A stretch of DNA of 64,000 bases, from positions 3,027,501-3,091,500 of the forward strand of contig JAQFVV010006246.1 of assembly GCA_028023455.1 (NCBI GenBank). The letters are read 5' to 3'. A program made the translations under genes and the position numbers. This DNA is from Epiperipatus broadwayi (lineage: Eukaryota; Onychophora; Udeonychophora; Euonychophora; Peripatidae). Shown here piece by piece: positions 15,962 to 28,794 of the stretch; positions within the stretch are counted from its first letter, which is position 1; each line of letters starts with the position of its first letter. The notes under the pieces are model-generated. The model had not been told where the DNA came from. It did not search any database and worked only from the letters and a program-made list of their open reading frames with translations.

Positions 15962-16525
15962 TCACATGTTCATCATTCTTTATGCTTACACAAGCTGTTT
16001 TTCACAGAGGCAAAACTCTCCATAGAGTAGTGCCACTCAGTGCAAGCCAGAATAATCAATGGATGCAGGAAGGTTTGTGCATAAAATCCCTATCTAGTGA
16101 CTACTCATACAATATCACAAGCTAGAAACTTCCCAATATGATTATGATGGCTGTGGTTATTAAAGAACCAAAGACACTAAAAAGTATGAATCCTGAACTG
16201 AATTCAGATTTATACAACTATATAAGCTAATGAGCTTAGCTTGAAAACATTACTGTGTTTTCGTTTTGGACTCAAATCTTTATAGTTAGCTAAAAAAGTA
16301 AAAGGTGACTGTTGGGGGATTGCATTAGATCCTGAGATCTAGGTGCAGTGCTCTCAGATTCAAGGCCTCTCAATGATGAAACCTACAAGCTAGAAACTAG
16401 TCTGGGGATATTTGATGAGTGGGCACTAGATAGGAATTTTATGCACAAACCTTCCTGCATCCATTGATTACTCTGGCTTGCACTGAGTGGAAGTGCTGTA
16501 TGGAGAGGTTTGCCTCTGTGAAAAA
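15962..16525 (+). mobile_element. Hammerhead-bearing composite element: inverted partial copy plus one monomer, with 12-bp target-site duplication
   Basis: acatgttaaata occurs at 15950-15961 and 16526-16537 and flanks the element. Inside, about 105 bp at 16003-16112 (cacagaggcaaaactctcc...) is repeated in inverse at about 16408-16520 (...gcctctgtg). The right-hand part is one monomer of the 432-bp family with a hammerhead fold at 16357-16424; the left part is an inverted copy of the monomer's end. One target duplication around the whole indicates that the composite was inserted in one event. No protein is encoded, so the element is non-autonomous. Related copies are at 38732-39915 and 62711-63160, with fragments at 5615 and 6345. 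Confidence 0.75.
16357..16424 (+). ncRNA. Hammerhead ribozyme, mutated copy (type I)
   Basis: The conserved boxes read atgatga (16373-16379, C3 changed to A), gaaac (16393-16397) and the cleavage triplet gtc (16400-16402). Stem III is the palindrome actagt. Stem I pairs ctca before the first box with tggg after the triplet. The C3 change should abolish cleavage. The fold is recognisable mainly by comparison with the other copies. Confidence 0.6.
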
Positions 16526-16537
16526 ACATGTTAAATA

Positions 16538-17486
16538 ATATACCTATTATGTACATATATTATTGAATACCTTTTTCAACAGAATTTTCAATTTGTTTTT
16601 TATACATCTGTGAAATAGCTTTCTAAATATATAGTCCTATTTACTATTGGCTTTTACTATCTGTAATAGAATTTTTATTCATATTTTAATATTAATGTAG
16701 ATTGGTCTTATACAGAACTAACTTTTTAAAAATAGCTTGGTTAATTGCAACAGATAACTCAACTATTCATACTTTTCAATTTATATTTAGCTTTTATAAT
16801 ATTTGAAGTTCAGTTATAGAAAATAATGATTACTCATACAGTGACTCTACATGGGTATACTACTAGCATGCATCTTTTTACAGCTCAAAATTCAGTACAA
16901 AGAATTCTGATAGAAACAGCCTTTTTTTTTTATCCTGCAACTACTTGAATTAAAATGAGTTAATATTTATGGTCATGTGCTAAGAATTGTCTAGATTATT
17001 ACATAAAAGGATTAAAGCTTAATACAGTTATTATTTTTATTTATTTTATATTCAGCAAAACAATATAGGTTTACTGTCTTTTGATTTCTTAATTTTCTTT
17101 TATCTTCTTTTTAAGTATAAAGAACATTCATGTTTTTATAAAAGTGTTATTTTTTTCTTCTGTTATATCAATATTTTGATTTATTTTCGTTAGAATCAGA
17201 AATAAATAGAATAATATATCAAAGAAACCTTTTCCATTTAATTATAAATCATTGATTTCAAAATATCAAGTATATTATTACCCATTTAATTATTATCCAT
17301 CCTAAACATTATTTTAATATTTATATTAGTAATGTTTGTATGTGTATATTTCTTCTTTTTTTTATAAACTTTAAATATTTGCCTACACACTTTTAAGTTA
17401 TTCATTCATTGTAATATGAACATGATATAATCTGTCTCAAAATATATATATTTTAATAATTAATTTAATTGTTTACTTTTTTCCAG
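16538..17486. other. A+T-rich DNA leading into the first recognised exon
   Basis: Nothing recognised except the pyrimidine-rich acceptor tract just before 17487. I searched for a signal-peptide exon ending in the required phase here and further upstream and did not find one. Confidence 0.4.
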
Positions 17487-17616
17487 ACCACAAATAATTA
17501 CTCAGGATGGAAATCTGATATTTCAAACTGGTGAAAATTATAACATTAGTTTTAAGTCAACAGGACATGGAAGAATACAAATTGATAATGATGATTTATT
17601 AGATATAGTTAATACT
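17487..17616 (+). CDS. CUBN: Cubilin-like receptor, N-terminal exon (conserved N-terminal motif)
   Basis: The exon is 130 bp. It is preceded by a T-rich tract ending in ttccag and followed by gtaagt. The first base completes a split codon and the exon ends in phase 0. It encodes PQIITQDGNLIF, then QTGENYNISFKSTGHG, then RIQIDNDDLLDIVNT. This matches the block just after the signal peptide of cubilins (pattern P-x(4-5)-GNL-x-F ... N-I-x-F ... G-x-I-x-(L/I)-(N/D)). Cubilin is a secreted, membrane-associated endocytic receptor that pairs with amnionless; its N-terminal region serves trimerisation and anchoring. The upstream exon with start codon and signal peptide was not found. Identity rests on this motif plus the in-phase exons downstream that continue the cubilin order. 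Confidence 0.86.
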
Positions 17617-20600
17617 GTAAGTAATATTCTTATATAGATTTCATATAGATTTATGCATTTTATTTCTTAGTTCTAGTCAAACTGACTTAGTGTATTAAAA
17701 TAGATAAAATAATAAACCCTCCAAAAAAAAAATTGGTACTTATGTTTATCGTGAAAACAGATGAAAGACATATTAATAATGGTAAAAAATTCTCAACTTA
17801 TGTAATGATCCAATTTACAAGTTTTTGCTTACGTTTTGCATAATTTGAATTAATTCTAATCTTGGATGTTTACCATTAGTGATTTTCAAAAATATAAAAA
17901 TATTCTTTAATCAATCAAAATAAATATTTATTCAGATACCTTGATATAAAAAGGACTTTAGGCATAACAATGGTTGCACTTTTTTGTACTTTATATAAGT
18001 TGAGAATTGTTTACATAGTCTGGATTTATGTAAATAGAGTTTATCAAAATCAGGAATTGCAAATATTTCTATATGACAAAGAAGAAATTTTACTCAGTGT
18101 TTTCAATTATGCTAAATCACAAACCAAGCTCACATACAACTAAATCCCTATTGATAATTCAAAATTAAACATTATGAGAATACATAAAATATATAACAGC
18201 CATAAATAGTTTATTTTACAGCTAAAATCTTTTCTGAAATCTCTCTACATTCAAATAGTCAACTAGTCAATTGCTGGTTGTTGAAATTTTTTTTTCTCTT
18301 TTTGTTTCATTCTTAGATAAAAATTTGTAAATTTATCAGTCAATAATTGGTGGTTATGAGATAATCATACATTTGATTAGAAATCTGTTATCTAAAAAAA
18401 TTCATGTTTTATATTTGTATTAACCAGTTTTAAATAGTCTTATGAGAAATTCTCTGACCAGTTGATTTAGAAGAGACATAATGTGAAAAGTTCAGTATTT
18501 TATGGTGTCTTTTAGGTACAAAATTAGTCTTATTTTGCAATATTTTCAATTGTTTGACATTTATTTCAGCTTCAATTTGCTGACAAAATAACAGTAAAAT
18601 TGAAAATTAAACATTGAACAAAAATACAAATATTAGAATCCATTAACATTTTCAATCCATTTGTTATAATAAAACTTTGTGTTGGTAGTCTGAGATCATG
18701 TGAAGTACTATGGTAACATTAAGTAGAATTGAATACTCTGTACAAAATGCAAAAAAGATTTTGGCTTACATATCATTACCTAATATTTCTCTTAAGAATT
18801 TTTTCTAGCTTATAGTTAATCACTTTTTATTAAAATAAAGCATTTATACTTTTTGTTTCGATATAGATTCAGATCTATTTTATAAACTGATATGTGATTT
18901 TAAAAGGTTTAACTAACATTATCTCTTATTTTAATGATATGTTGTTTATGGATATTTTTATCTGTGAAATCTGAATCAGAAACTAATTGTATATTTAAAT
19001 GAAAAGAAATACAATTGGCATTCAGTTTTAGTTTTAAACTATTTCAGATAGCAGTGACCATTCATATAAGAAAAAGTAATCTTTTTAATAATGACATTTT
19101 TATCTATAGATATTGAGTGGTTTTAGATTTAAATGAAGCTACTAAACTTTTATAAACCTTCTTAACTGAACTAAACTCAGACAACTACAAAAAATACAAT
19201 ATTGAAGAATTGTATGTGATCTTAAATCAAAAATTGACTTAAATTACACAACATATCAATATATTTCAATCTTTCAAATCTTTACACTATGGAAACTGAT
19301 CTATTGGTACCATTACTGTACAACACTATTTTGATGAAGATGAAATACAACCCACTTTGTATGCTTGTAGAATATTATTACCTTGAAACAAAAAAATTGT
19401 AGTGGTAATGAATTTTATAGTTAAAAAATTTCACTAATATTTATATGGATATATTATACAGGACTTCCCTACACTCTTTTTGAATATCCATTGATCAGGG
19501 TTGTCCCAAAAGAAATCTCTATGTTGCAATCCCAAAATATTTATGAGGTTTACTGCTTTCATTTTTTTAAGAGAATACTTGCTTTCATAGATATGTTATA
19601 CCTGCATTCATATCATATCGTTTATAGAAAGTCATATTTCTATTTCTGACAATACTAAATAAAATGTGGCATTAACAAAGTTAAACAATATAATTAGAAT
19701 ATTGTAGGAAATGACATGGAATCTTAAAATTTGGAGAAAAAAAAATTACATTATTTTATTATGGACACATTTATTTATATTCTCTGAATCTGTGAAAATT
19801 TTTATAAAGTTAATTTGATAAAATCCAGATATTTAAATCTTATGAGTTTTTTGTTTTTTTTTATATTATACTGAACATAATGTTAAAAATAGATTAAATT
19901 ATGAAACAGTTTAAAGCGCAAACACTCATGCTATTATTGTAAAAATTGCTCCCAACAGCACTCATATAAAATGCTGATTCTAAGAAGAATAAGTAAAATG
20001 TCATTCAAATATTAATATATCATCTCTCTTTTTTTTTGTCAGTGTGACCTATTATATACAAATCTTGGATTTTTTAAACTATTACTATTATGGAATGTTC
20101 TCTATAAAAATGTATCTATATAGTATTATTTTTTAATCCCAATAAATAATTTTACACAGTTTTATAACCTCTTTCCTGATGTGCCATAGAATTGTGAACC
20201 CACATTAATATTTTCTACCTTTCATTACATTTATTAGTTGATATATCCTTCACAATATTTTTTAGCTTCATCACAAATGAACAAACAATTATAAAATTAC
20301 TTTTTTATATAAACAATATTACTTTGTTATATCTGCTTTTGCAGACAGAATAATAAATCTACCACATACTAATTTTTTATTTCACAATAATCACATCTTA
20401 AAGAAATCTACAATATTAATATTTTTTATTTTATTTTTAATAAAAAATTTTAATATTTTATTATTTACTTATAGTTTTAAATATATAATTCTAATGTTAT
20501 TCTTTAAAATTTAGAAGTGACCTATGAACAGAATTGACATGGCCAATGATGATAAACCAAACTCTCACAATACAATATTCCTTCTCTTTCTCTAACATCC

Positions 20601-21839
20601 AACTGAATTTTTCTTCAAATATCTAATAAAATTTCTCCTGTTAATAGTATCATTAAAGCATAATAAATATATGAATCCGCCTACCATTTGCATAAAAATT
20701 ACCAATTAGGATGTCTCTTAATTCAATGCTTTAAAGAGAATCCTATTTGTAAATAAACAAGTATAAATTTAAATATAATTATTACATAAAATTTGACAGA
20801 CATATTTGATTTTAATAAAAATTAAAATCTATGTTTGTATATCAAAAGCAATGTAGCCATTTCTAACCTAATAGAAAATCATTTAAGATCATTTTTGAAC
20901 AATTGTTCACTCCTGAAAATAAGTGCAAAACAATGTTGTAAGATGATTGGAAAGTAATTGATTGTTCGGCATAACAGAAAAAATCTGATTGAAATTTGTA
21001 TTAGGAATATTCAATAAAAAGGAATCCAGAACCCACTTTCTAAGAAATTGTATCTATAGCTCCTCCCATCTCATTAACATGCAATTTTTTTCAATATTTA
21101 TTCATTTTGATCCCCTTGATATTCATAGTCGACATTACTTATGGATCACAATTCCTCACTTTCTTTATTCTGCTATGATTATGATACTTGGTTGTATCAA
21201 AAGTACTTAGCATTAATAAATCTTTCTTTTTATAGACGTAACTTGTTTTGTTGTTGAATGTGGTAAAATTTACCTTTCATTAAATATAATATTTATAAAT
21301 TAAGTTACTGTACAATTATTAAGAAATAATAGGTAGCTTATTCTGAAGAAGTCTGTTTTGGTTAAAATATACATTAAAATCAATATATATACAGGGCCAC
21401 AGTAAAAGTAGGTATAAAGTAATTCTTTATCAAGAAGCTCACGCACAATTACAGCATAGTGAGTAGGAGCTCCATCTTTCTGCGAATAGAAACCTTCATG
21501 AGTTTGAAGTAAATAAATCACCTGCTAAAGTTTAAATAATCCAATAGAATGTCAGCAATTTATGATGAAGGCAATCTTAATAACAAATGGATTTATTCTT
21601 AATAAATTTCTTCACTTATTAAATCTGGTCTAAGATTTTTAAATAGATAATAAATTGCTTTGATAACAGATTTTCATGTGTTTATTTAAGATTTGGCTAT
21701 TATGATGTGATTTATGAATGATGACCAATTAGTTATGAGTATTTATGATTTATTTCTAAATATAAATATATGTTTATATATGTACACATGTATATGAACT
21801 AATTATTTAGACCTCTACTTCTAAGTTATAATATATATA
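17617..21839. other. Intron sequence, nothing recognised
   Basis: A+T-rich intron DNA. Small open frames (for example 20989-21210 and 21300-21521 on the other strand) show no family motif and no codon bias. Confidence 0.4.
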
Positions 21840-22733
21840 TATATTGTAACTGTAAATCTTCTCGTGGCCAACTATAGCCATCGAAGGTCATTGCCCTCTC
21901 AACTACCTATCGTGCTGAACTCGTTGCAGCACCAAAAATTGTAACCATTTTATTGTGTCCCAACTACGTAATATCACCAAAACATAAGTGCACTAAGAAT
22001 TGTAACCTTGATCACTGATCAACTCCCGCTGCACATTGTCAGCTATTAAGAGCTGTAACCAAAAGCATATCATGCTATCTATTTTATGCACCAAAGACTA
22101 CAATCAACATCTGGAGCAACTTACCATAGACCAAGCTAATGATCTAACATAACTTTTATGATTTAATTTGATCGCAGCCAGGGTGTACCACGAAGACCTA
22201 TCATAGTAGTATGATAAAATACATTAAACAAATTATAAGTGCGATGTTATTACTTTTAAACCTTAATTTGCGATTTTTATGGTATGCGACCCTATGGCCG
22301 ACCATGTACAAGATGGCATAATTTGTGGAACTACATAAGATTATGAAATTTTAAACCATCTATATGATTTTTAATACGAATGCTAGTCCAGGTAAAGCTT
22401 TGCAATAAATAAATATAAATACTTGGGTTCTTTTTTTTTATAGTTTACTATATTATTGAGACTCTTATTATACTGATAAATGACAATTTAAAAACGTTAA
22501 GTAAATATATTTAATCATGTCATTATTTGATAAATCTGTTTACAAGTTTAATAATTCATTTATAATTTTATACTAGAATCAACTACGCAAAGCCACAATG
22601 ATGGAAAAGGTAAATGGGATTTTATTGTACCTTACTCATCATAAACTACCAAAGACGAAAAGCATCCAAATGTTTTCTCAAAAAAAATATTTATAAACTC
22701 TTATATCATGTTGACGATAATATGTAATTCAAA

Positions 22734-22785
22734 GTATGCTCTTCAATGTATGCTCTTCAATGTATGCTCTTTAATGTATGCTCTA
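22734..22785. repeat. Short tandem repeat, 14-bp unit, about 3.7 copies
   Basis: Units read gtatgctcttcaat, gtatgctcttcaat, gtatgctctttaat, then gtatgctctat. Confidence 0.9.
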
Positions 22786-23995
22786 TCCAAAGTTTATGAT
22801 TTCTGATTTTATGAATGACACATAGCAACGGCACAGTAAGTTTAATTATAAATCAACGTTTATTTACAAATTTATGAATAATAAGTAATTAATTCCAATG
22901 TTATAATTAAAGACATAAATAAACAAATAAAATAAATAAATTATAATTCCATCGACTTTCTTCAATAACATATCATAGGTACAGTTTTAAAATCTAATCA
23001 TGCCTTATTTCAATCTAATATAATGAATATTGAGGAGATTATACGAAATTCAGCATCAACTCATGAAATATTTAACGTCATTTCCAGATTCAATAAATCC
23101 ATACCGTAAACTTATAATCATATAATAAATAATATTATGTCTGTAGGATTTAGCTATAATGTAATCATTAAATAAAGTGAAAATGTAAACTTACATTCCG
23201 GTAAATAATAATCAACCAACAGTTAATTATCATGAAGTAACTTGAATAGAGTGTCCTGCTACAATTTAATAATCTAACTTATAAATTCTACTTACACTTG
23301 AAAGAAGATGATTTAGCAGATCAACTGAAATACTTTGCCCAACTTATATCTGTGAAGCAAACATATTCCTGTGGATGTATTCATCTACACGTAGGAATTA
23401 AATAACACTAAACACTTTGGTGCATTTATACACCTTCATAAAGCAATAAGTACAAGTACACCATTCCGCGGATTAACCACCAGTGCAGGAATGTGTGTAA
23501 AATATAAAATTGGCAATTAAATAATCTGCGGATTAACCATCAGCACAGATTAATGCCTTTTAACATTCTAAAACAACATTACTATTTACTTCACATTAAA
23601 ATGCAAAATCATCCCCCTCAATTATTCTGACCATTCAGAAAACGCTGACACTTCAGCAAATGTGGGTTCTTGCATAATAAAATGTTAGACTAATCAGGAC
23701 AACTAATGTATTAACTTATCTTGCTTAAATAAAATATATGTAATATAATATAAGTAATATTAGTATAGGAATACAAATCTGGAAAGACTTACAAAATACC
23801 TCACAAAGATTGATATATCTCATGAATTCATTTAGTACTGTTTAAGCTTTTTCGCGAGCGCTATTCTCTTGAATAAATATTTTATTCAACCCCTATTAAT
23901 TTAAACTTAATAAATATAACTTTTGAACTTCACATGCAAGTTCATATAATGATAAAATTAAATAATACATTATTCATCAAATACATAAAATTTAA

Positions 23996-24105
23996 CAGGT
24001 GTGTGTGTGATATAAATTAACTGTATAGCATTTTATAGTTCACTACATGAATTATAGCAGGTGCGTGTATCACAAATTGGATTGTATAGCATTTTATAAT
24101 TCCAA
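23996..24105. repeat. Direct duplication of about 62 bp
   Basis: Both copies start with caggtg(t/c)gtgt and share tgtatagcattttata, with scattered differences. Confidence 0.75.
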
Positions 24106-24300
24106 ATAGGATCCATGGAATCCATGTACGATGCGTCGAACAATAAATATACGAAGCAATAGCTATATCATTAGTTGAATTTCATACGTGCAATTTTATC
24201 CGTTTGTATTTGTTATTATAATCACTATTAGATTACCGATTTTACGTGGCTACATAAACATGAAACAATTTCAAAAACATGACACGCAGAATTTAAATGA

Positions 24301-25440
24301 AAACGTTTTTCAAAAGTTATTAATCTCTACATTTCTCTATTAAAAATGTTCCAAGTTTATCACATCCATGTGAATATTTATTCATCCACGCTTAAATCTA
24401 GGAATACTAATTATAGCAATTAATTCAATCATTCCAACTGACGATAAAATTAGAAAATAGCTTTGATTAATTCTTTGAAGACTATTTATTATCCAAATAT
24501 TAAACAAATTAACTAGCAAATAGATTACTGTCATTGTAAAGTTAAATATCCATCAATACTATATTTTTATTAGAACTAGATACGGAAATATTAAACTATG
24601 TTGATAACTTAACATTTTACTTGAATTTAAACTTCTTTTTTTTTAAAAAGCAAATTTTTATATTCATAAAAAATTCTGTAATTAAAATACTTATTTAATT
24701 TTTTCAAATTGTAGAATAATAAACATTTTAAAACATACCAAATTCTTGCAATTAATTCTTTTAAATTTAAACTGGGAAGCTCCGACATTTTAAAAATGTA
24801 ATATTGGGAAATTATTACCGGTGATTCGATCCACTTGGCCAGCCGACTTGAACAGACTTTTAAATTTAGCAATTCATCTTATAATTAATTACCACTATGT
24901 TATATTTACATTTATAGCAAATTTTGTGGTAATCCGTTTACTTATTAACTATTTTAAAATAAGCTTATCAAATTTACACCATTTGCCTTTTACCATTTTC
25001 TTTTCTTTCTCCCTCCAAAAGCAAACTATCAGACAATCTTCTCCTAAATTCGTGCTCTTTTCTTTTATTACATTGAGACGCATATGTAATTACTGTATTT
25101 ATTTTTAATAATTAATTTTAATTGAACAAATGGTTTTTTGGTAATTCAATAGAAATAATTTTTAAGATTATTTTAAACAAAAATATTATTTTTAATAATA
25201 TTTTACCAAATTTTAATGTGTTGTCAAATTTTAAAAACTTAAACATTTTGATATGAGTTAGCATATGGAACGAAGCAAATTTAAATCTATTAAAATAATA
25301 TAAGAGAGTAATCTGTTCAAAGTGCAAATCAAGCCAATCACATCACCAAAAGAAGAAAGAGAAATTTTTATACTAGTTACATCAATTATTATATTTTATA
25401 CTAAAATATATGGTTACAATATATATACAAAAAAATAATA
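24301..25440. other. Intron sequence, nothing recognised
   Basis: Short open frames on both strands (24627-25327) show no recognisable domain. Confidence 0.4.
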
Positions 25441-25541
25441 AATTTAACGGTAACAAACTATTATAAACAATCCTTAAATCTGCAGAAGTACTTCTGCGGA
25501 TTTAAGGATTGTTTGTAATAGTTTGTTACCGTTAAATTTAT
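25441..25541. repeat. Near-perfect hairpin with ~50-bp arms
   Basis: The arm aatttaacggtaacaaacta ... ccttaaatc is inverted almost perfectly as gatttaagg ... tagtttgttaccgttaaatt, with cgcagaagtacttctg-like sequence at the centre. Arms differ by about two bases. Confidence 0.9.
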
Positions 25542-25806
25542 TATTTTTATTATAATTACAATTTTGTTTTAATTAATGGAAATTTTATTTATATTACATA
25601 TATTGAATACAATGCATTTAAGTAATTTTAAGAAACGGTGGATCATTAAGGAATGGCGGGTCAGTTGAGGCAGGTTTAAGAAATTAACCAAAAGTACTTT
25701 TGTGGATTTAAGGATTGTTTATAATAGTTTGTTACCGTTAAATTTATTATTTTTATTATAATTATAATTTTGTTTTAATTAACGGACATTTTATTTATAT
25801 TATATA
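25488..25806. repeat. Direct repeat of one hairpin arm plus flank (two ~117-bp copies)
   Basis: 25488-25605 and 25689-25806 share ggatttaaggattgttt, tagtttgttaccgttaaa and the following A+T stretch, with a few substitutions. The second copy lacks its hairpin partner. Confidence 0.8.
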
Positions 25807-25829
25807 TACATATTTATAGCATTATTTCC

Positions 25830-26303
25830 GAGAGCTTCCATGTAATAAAAATATAATAGCTAAATAGCTGATGTTTCAGTACAATAACAAGGACTTTCCT
25901 TAGAGCTTCTTCTTTCTCAAATCATTCACACATTAAATTTTCAATCCATGACATCAATTTTAATAAAACATATATCCTGAAAAATTGAACAATATGATCA
26001 GAGACTGATAAGGGAAGCTATAGAGAAATTTTTAAAAGGCATAAGAGCATAAATGAAAAGTATGGATTAAAAGAAAATAACAATATTTGGAAAAAGCTAT
26101 TGGAGGATAAAATATTTTTTAAAACTTCTCAACAAATAGAATTTAAGATTGAGGAGAAAATAACAAAAAAAAATAATGATTTTAAATCTCACCACACACA
26201 TTCTTATGATATGAGAAAGAAGAAGCTCTGAGGAAAGTACCTGTTATTGAACTGAAATGTGAACTATTTAGCTATTATATTTTTATTATATGGAATCTTC
26301 CAA
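25830..26303. mobile_element. Inverted-repeat element, ~110-bp arms
   Basis: The left arm (25830-25937; aaaaatataatagctaaata, cagagcttcttctttctca-like) is inverted at about 26178-26302. The ~240 bp between arms has an R-L-I-R-E-A-I-E string in the + frame near 26003-26026 that recalls retroelement C-terminal tails, but this is weak. Limits and class are uncertain. Confidence 0.6.
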
Positions 26304-26716
26304 AAACAATTCTATAAATTTATTTATCCATGAGAATATTAGAAATATATATATATATTGTTTATAAGCATGCTCCATCAATAATTTGATTTTCAAATAA
26401 TTATATTGAAATACTGAGTTTTTCTATAATTTCAAGTACTATAACTACCAGCTATAAGCTATAAAAAACAAACAAAAGATAACAACTAAATATATATATA
26501 ACAACAAATATATGTGTGCAATACAATAAAAGAATGAATAAGTTACAACCAGTTTTGTGTGACTCATCATAGGAATGTTTACTTAGTCTATTTCAATAAT
26601 GGACTCATTTATTTTATTTTAAATTTAATAGAAAGTAGATTACAATTTTCAAATACAAATTTGCTTTTCATAAAATATTTAATTTTTAATTAAAATGTTT
26701 TATTCTTTTTTTAAAG
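26304..26716. other. Intron sequence before the 48-bp exon
   Basis: A short TA run occurs near 26345. Nothing else was recognised. Confidence 0.4.
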
Positions 26717-26764
26717 ACAAAATTTAATAAGCAAGAACTTGCCAATTTAAAAACACAAGTTAAG
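26717..26764 (+). CDS. CUBN: Cubilin-like exon, start of helical linker
   Basis: This is a 48-bp micro-exon, phase 0 at both ends, bounded by ttaaag and gtaagt. It encodes TKFNKQELANLKTQVK, a charged amphipathic stretch. It corresponds in position and style to the lysine/glutamate-rich helix that follows the N-terminal motif in cubilin (human has a similar N-K-E-x-I-x-x-L-K segment). It lies 9.1 kb after the previous exon and 14.5 kb before the next. Being a multiple of three, skipping it would keep the reading frame. Alone it would be unconvincing; support comes from splice sites, phase and position. Confidence 0.75.
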
Positions 26765-27892
26765 GTAAGTTAACCTATTATATATCTATTTGAACATACA
26801 CTCATAATTAACACATGACCAAACTTAGCTATGTTTTAATGTTGAAAGAAATTTCTTATTTTATGATTTAGCTCCAAATGTAAGATTCCATCGTAAACCA
26901 ATGTGAATGAGGTGACAAGAAATAGCAAATGGCACTTATTGATAATCAAGATTTATCATTCAGTCACAGTATTATAATAACTTGTATAGTTGCTCAACTT
27001 GCTTCATTTTAGAAGGTTTTCCATTGATAACTAAAACTATATAATAACTGAATGATTTGTTACACAAGAATTCACAAGAAATTTCAGGCATCAGAACTAA
27101 CAGAAATAAATTGTGATCCTTGGATCTTGAGCTCTAAAGACAGTCACTCTACTGCAAACCATACAGAAGAAAATAAAAACAATTTTCTAGTGCAATGAAG
27201 AAAATTTAAGTAAAAATAAAATGTTACATGATATTCTTTTTTTTTTACTTTTTTAAACTTAATAATAATATTAGAAAAATTTAGATTCAGTTTAAAAGTG
27301 AATATTTAAAATCAATTTTTAATTAAGTAGAATATATTTTGTAATCATTTATTTCAAAATCTGTCAAATTGTTTTGAAAAATAATATCAATTATTTGAAA
27401 ATCACTCTAATTAATGAAAACTAAAGCAGACTGAAAAAGCCCTAAAAATCAGAACAATTATAGAATAAAATACAGTTTCTAAAAACAGAATACATCTATA
27501 TTTGGTGTGATGAATTTAAGATTATTATCCTCAGATAAGTAAATCACTGACTATCGAGCATCAATTACCAGATAGACAAACTGTCCAAAACATCCAAAAG
27601 ATAGCAGCTCTTTGTAGATAGCTGCAAAGAAAAAGAAGAAAAATAGTAAACAATGTGGGTTGGAGATAATAAAAGATAAATATAATTTAGATTGTAATGC
27701 TGAAATCTCTCAATATAATCTCTTTCAATTATTTTATCTCTCTATGTGTAAAATTCTAATTGTAATACTTAAATAACAATGAGTTAAATTTAAAAATTAT
27801 TCTAATTGTATTAAATAGAAAATAAAAAGTACTGAACGTTGTTTATTTCAAAAGAAAAAAAATGGAGTTATTAAAATTAAGTATAATTAAAA
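26765..27892. other. Intron sequence, nothing recognised
   Basis: A+T-rich DNA without motifs. Confidence 0.4.
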
Positions 27893-28696
27893 GGAATTTG
27901 AACACAGTCTTTCAAGCTCTCTTCAGCAATCCACTCCATCTTATATACCCAATACACATGATTAGATATATGTGAAAAAAAGATCTTTAATAAATGTATT
28001 TTGTGCTGAACCAGCACTCATCAGTTGGTTCAGCTCATCATCTCCCACACGTATGCATAATCAGTGCTCAGTTTATATTAAGATAGCAAATCTTCAAACT
28101 TTAATGGATAGCTTCAATTTTCTCCACCCTCCAACTCTTCATCCAATTATTCAAAATTTGATGATGGAATCTCAAAACCCTTGCTGATGCCAAATTTGTT
28201 ATACCAATATTAACTTTAAGTCACTCTGACCCCTCATATATAAAACCTTAATATGTCCATTTAAATGTACAGAAGAAGGATGGCCAGAATTCAGGCTGAA
28301 TCTGTAATATTTGATTTCAAGTATAATGGATATACTGAACTTTAAATGTAGAGGGGATTTGAACACAAACATTCAAGGTCCCTTCAGCTATCCTCTTCAT
28401 CTTACACAACCAATACACACGACCAAAATACATGTGAAAAAGATAAATGATCCCTAATATACTCATCAGTTGGTTCCATATCACTTTAAAGTCAGATTTT
28501 AATCTTCTCTACCCTCCTACTCTTCAGCCATCCATATTATAGAAAATCTGATGATTGAATGCTCAAATCCCTTGTTGATGCCCTATGTTAACTTTAAGTC
28601 ACTTTAATCCCTCATATATACAATCTTAATAATCTATTAAATATATAGAAGACAGATGGGCAAAGTTCAGGCTGAATCTGTAATATTTGACTAAAG

Positions 28697-28794
<98 letters not shown>

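Larger units (their letters stand above)
21840..24300. other. Less A+T-rich intron block with several short tandem repeats
   Basis: The block has visibly more C and G than the flanks. It contains repeated attgtaacc-type words (about 21842, 21939, 21997, 22055), four 14-bp units gtatgctcttcaat at 22734-22785, two copies of gcggattaacca about 60 bp apart (23467 and 23527), and a 61-63 bp duplication at 23996-24105 sharing tgtatagcattttata. No protein motif was found. It may be one or more unknown repeats. Confidence 0.35.
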
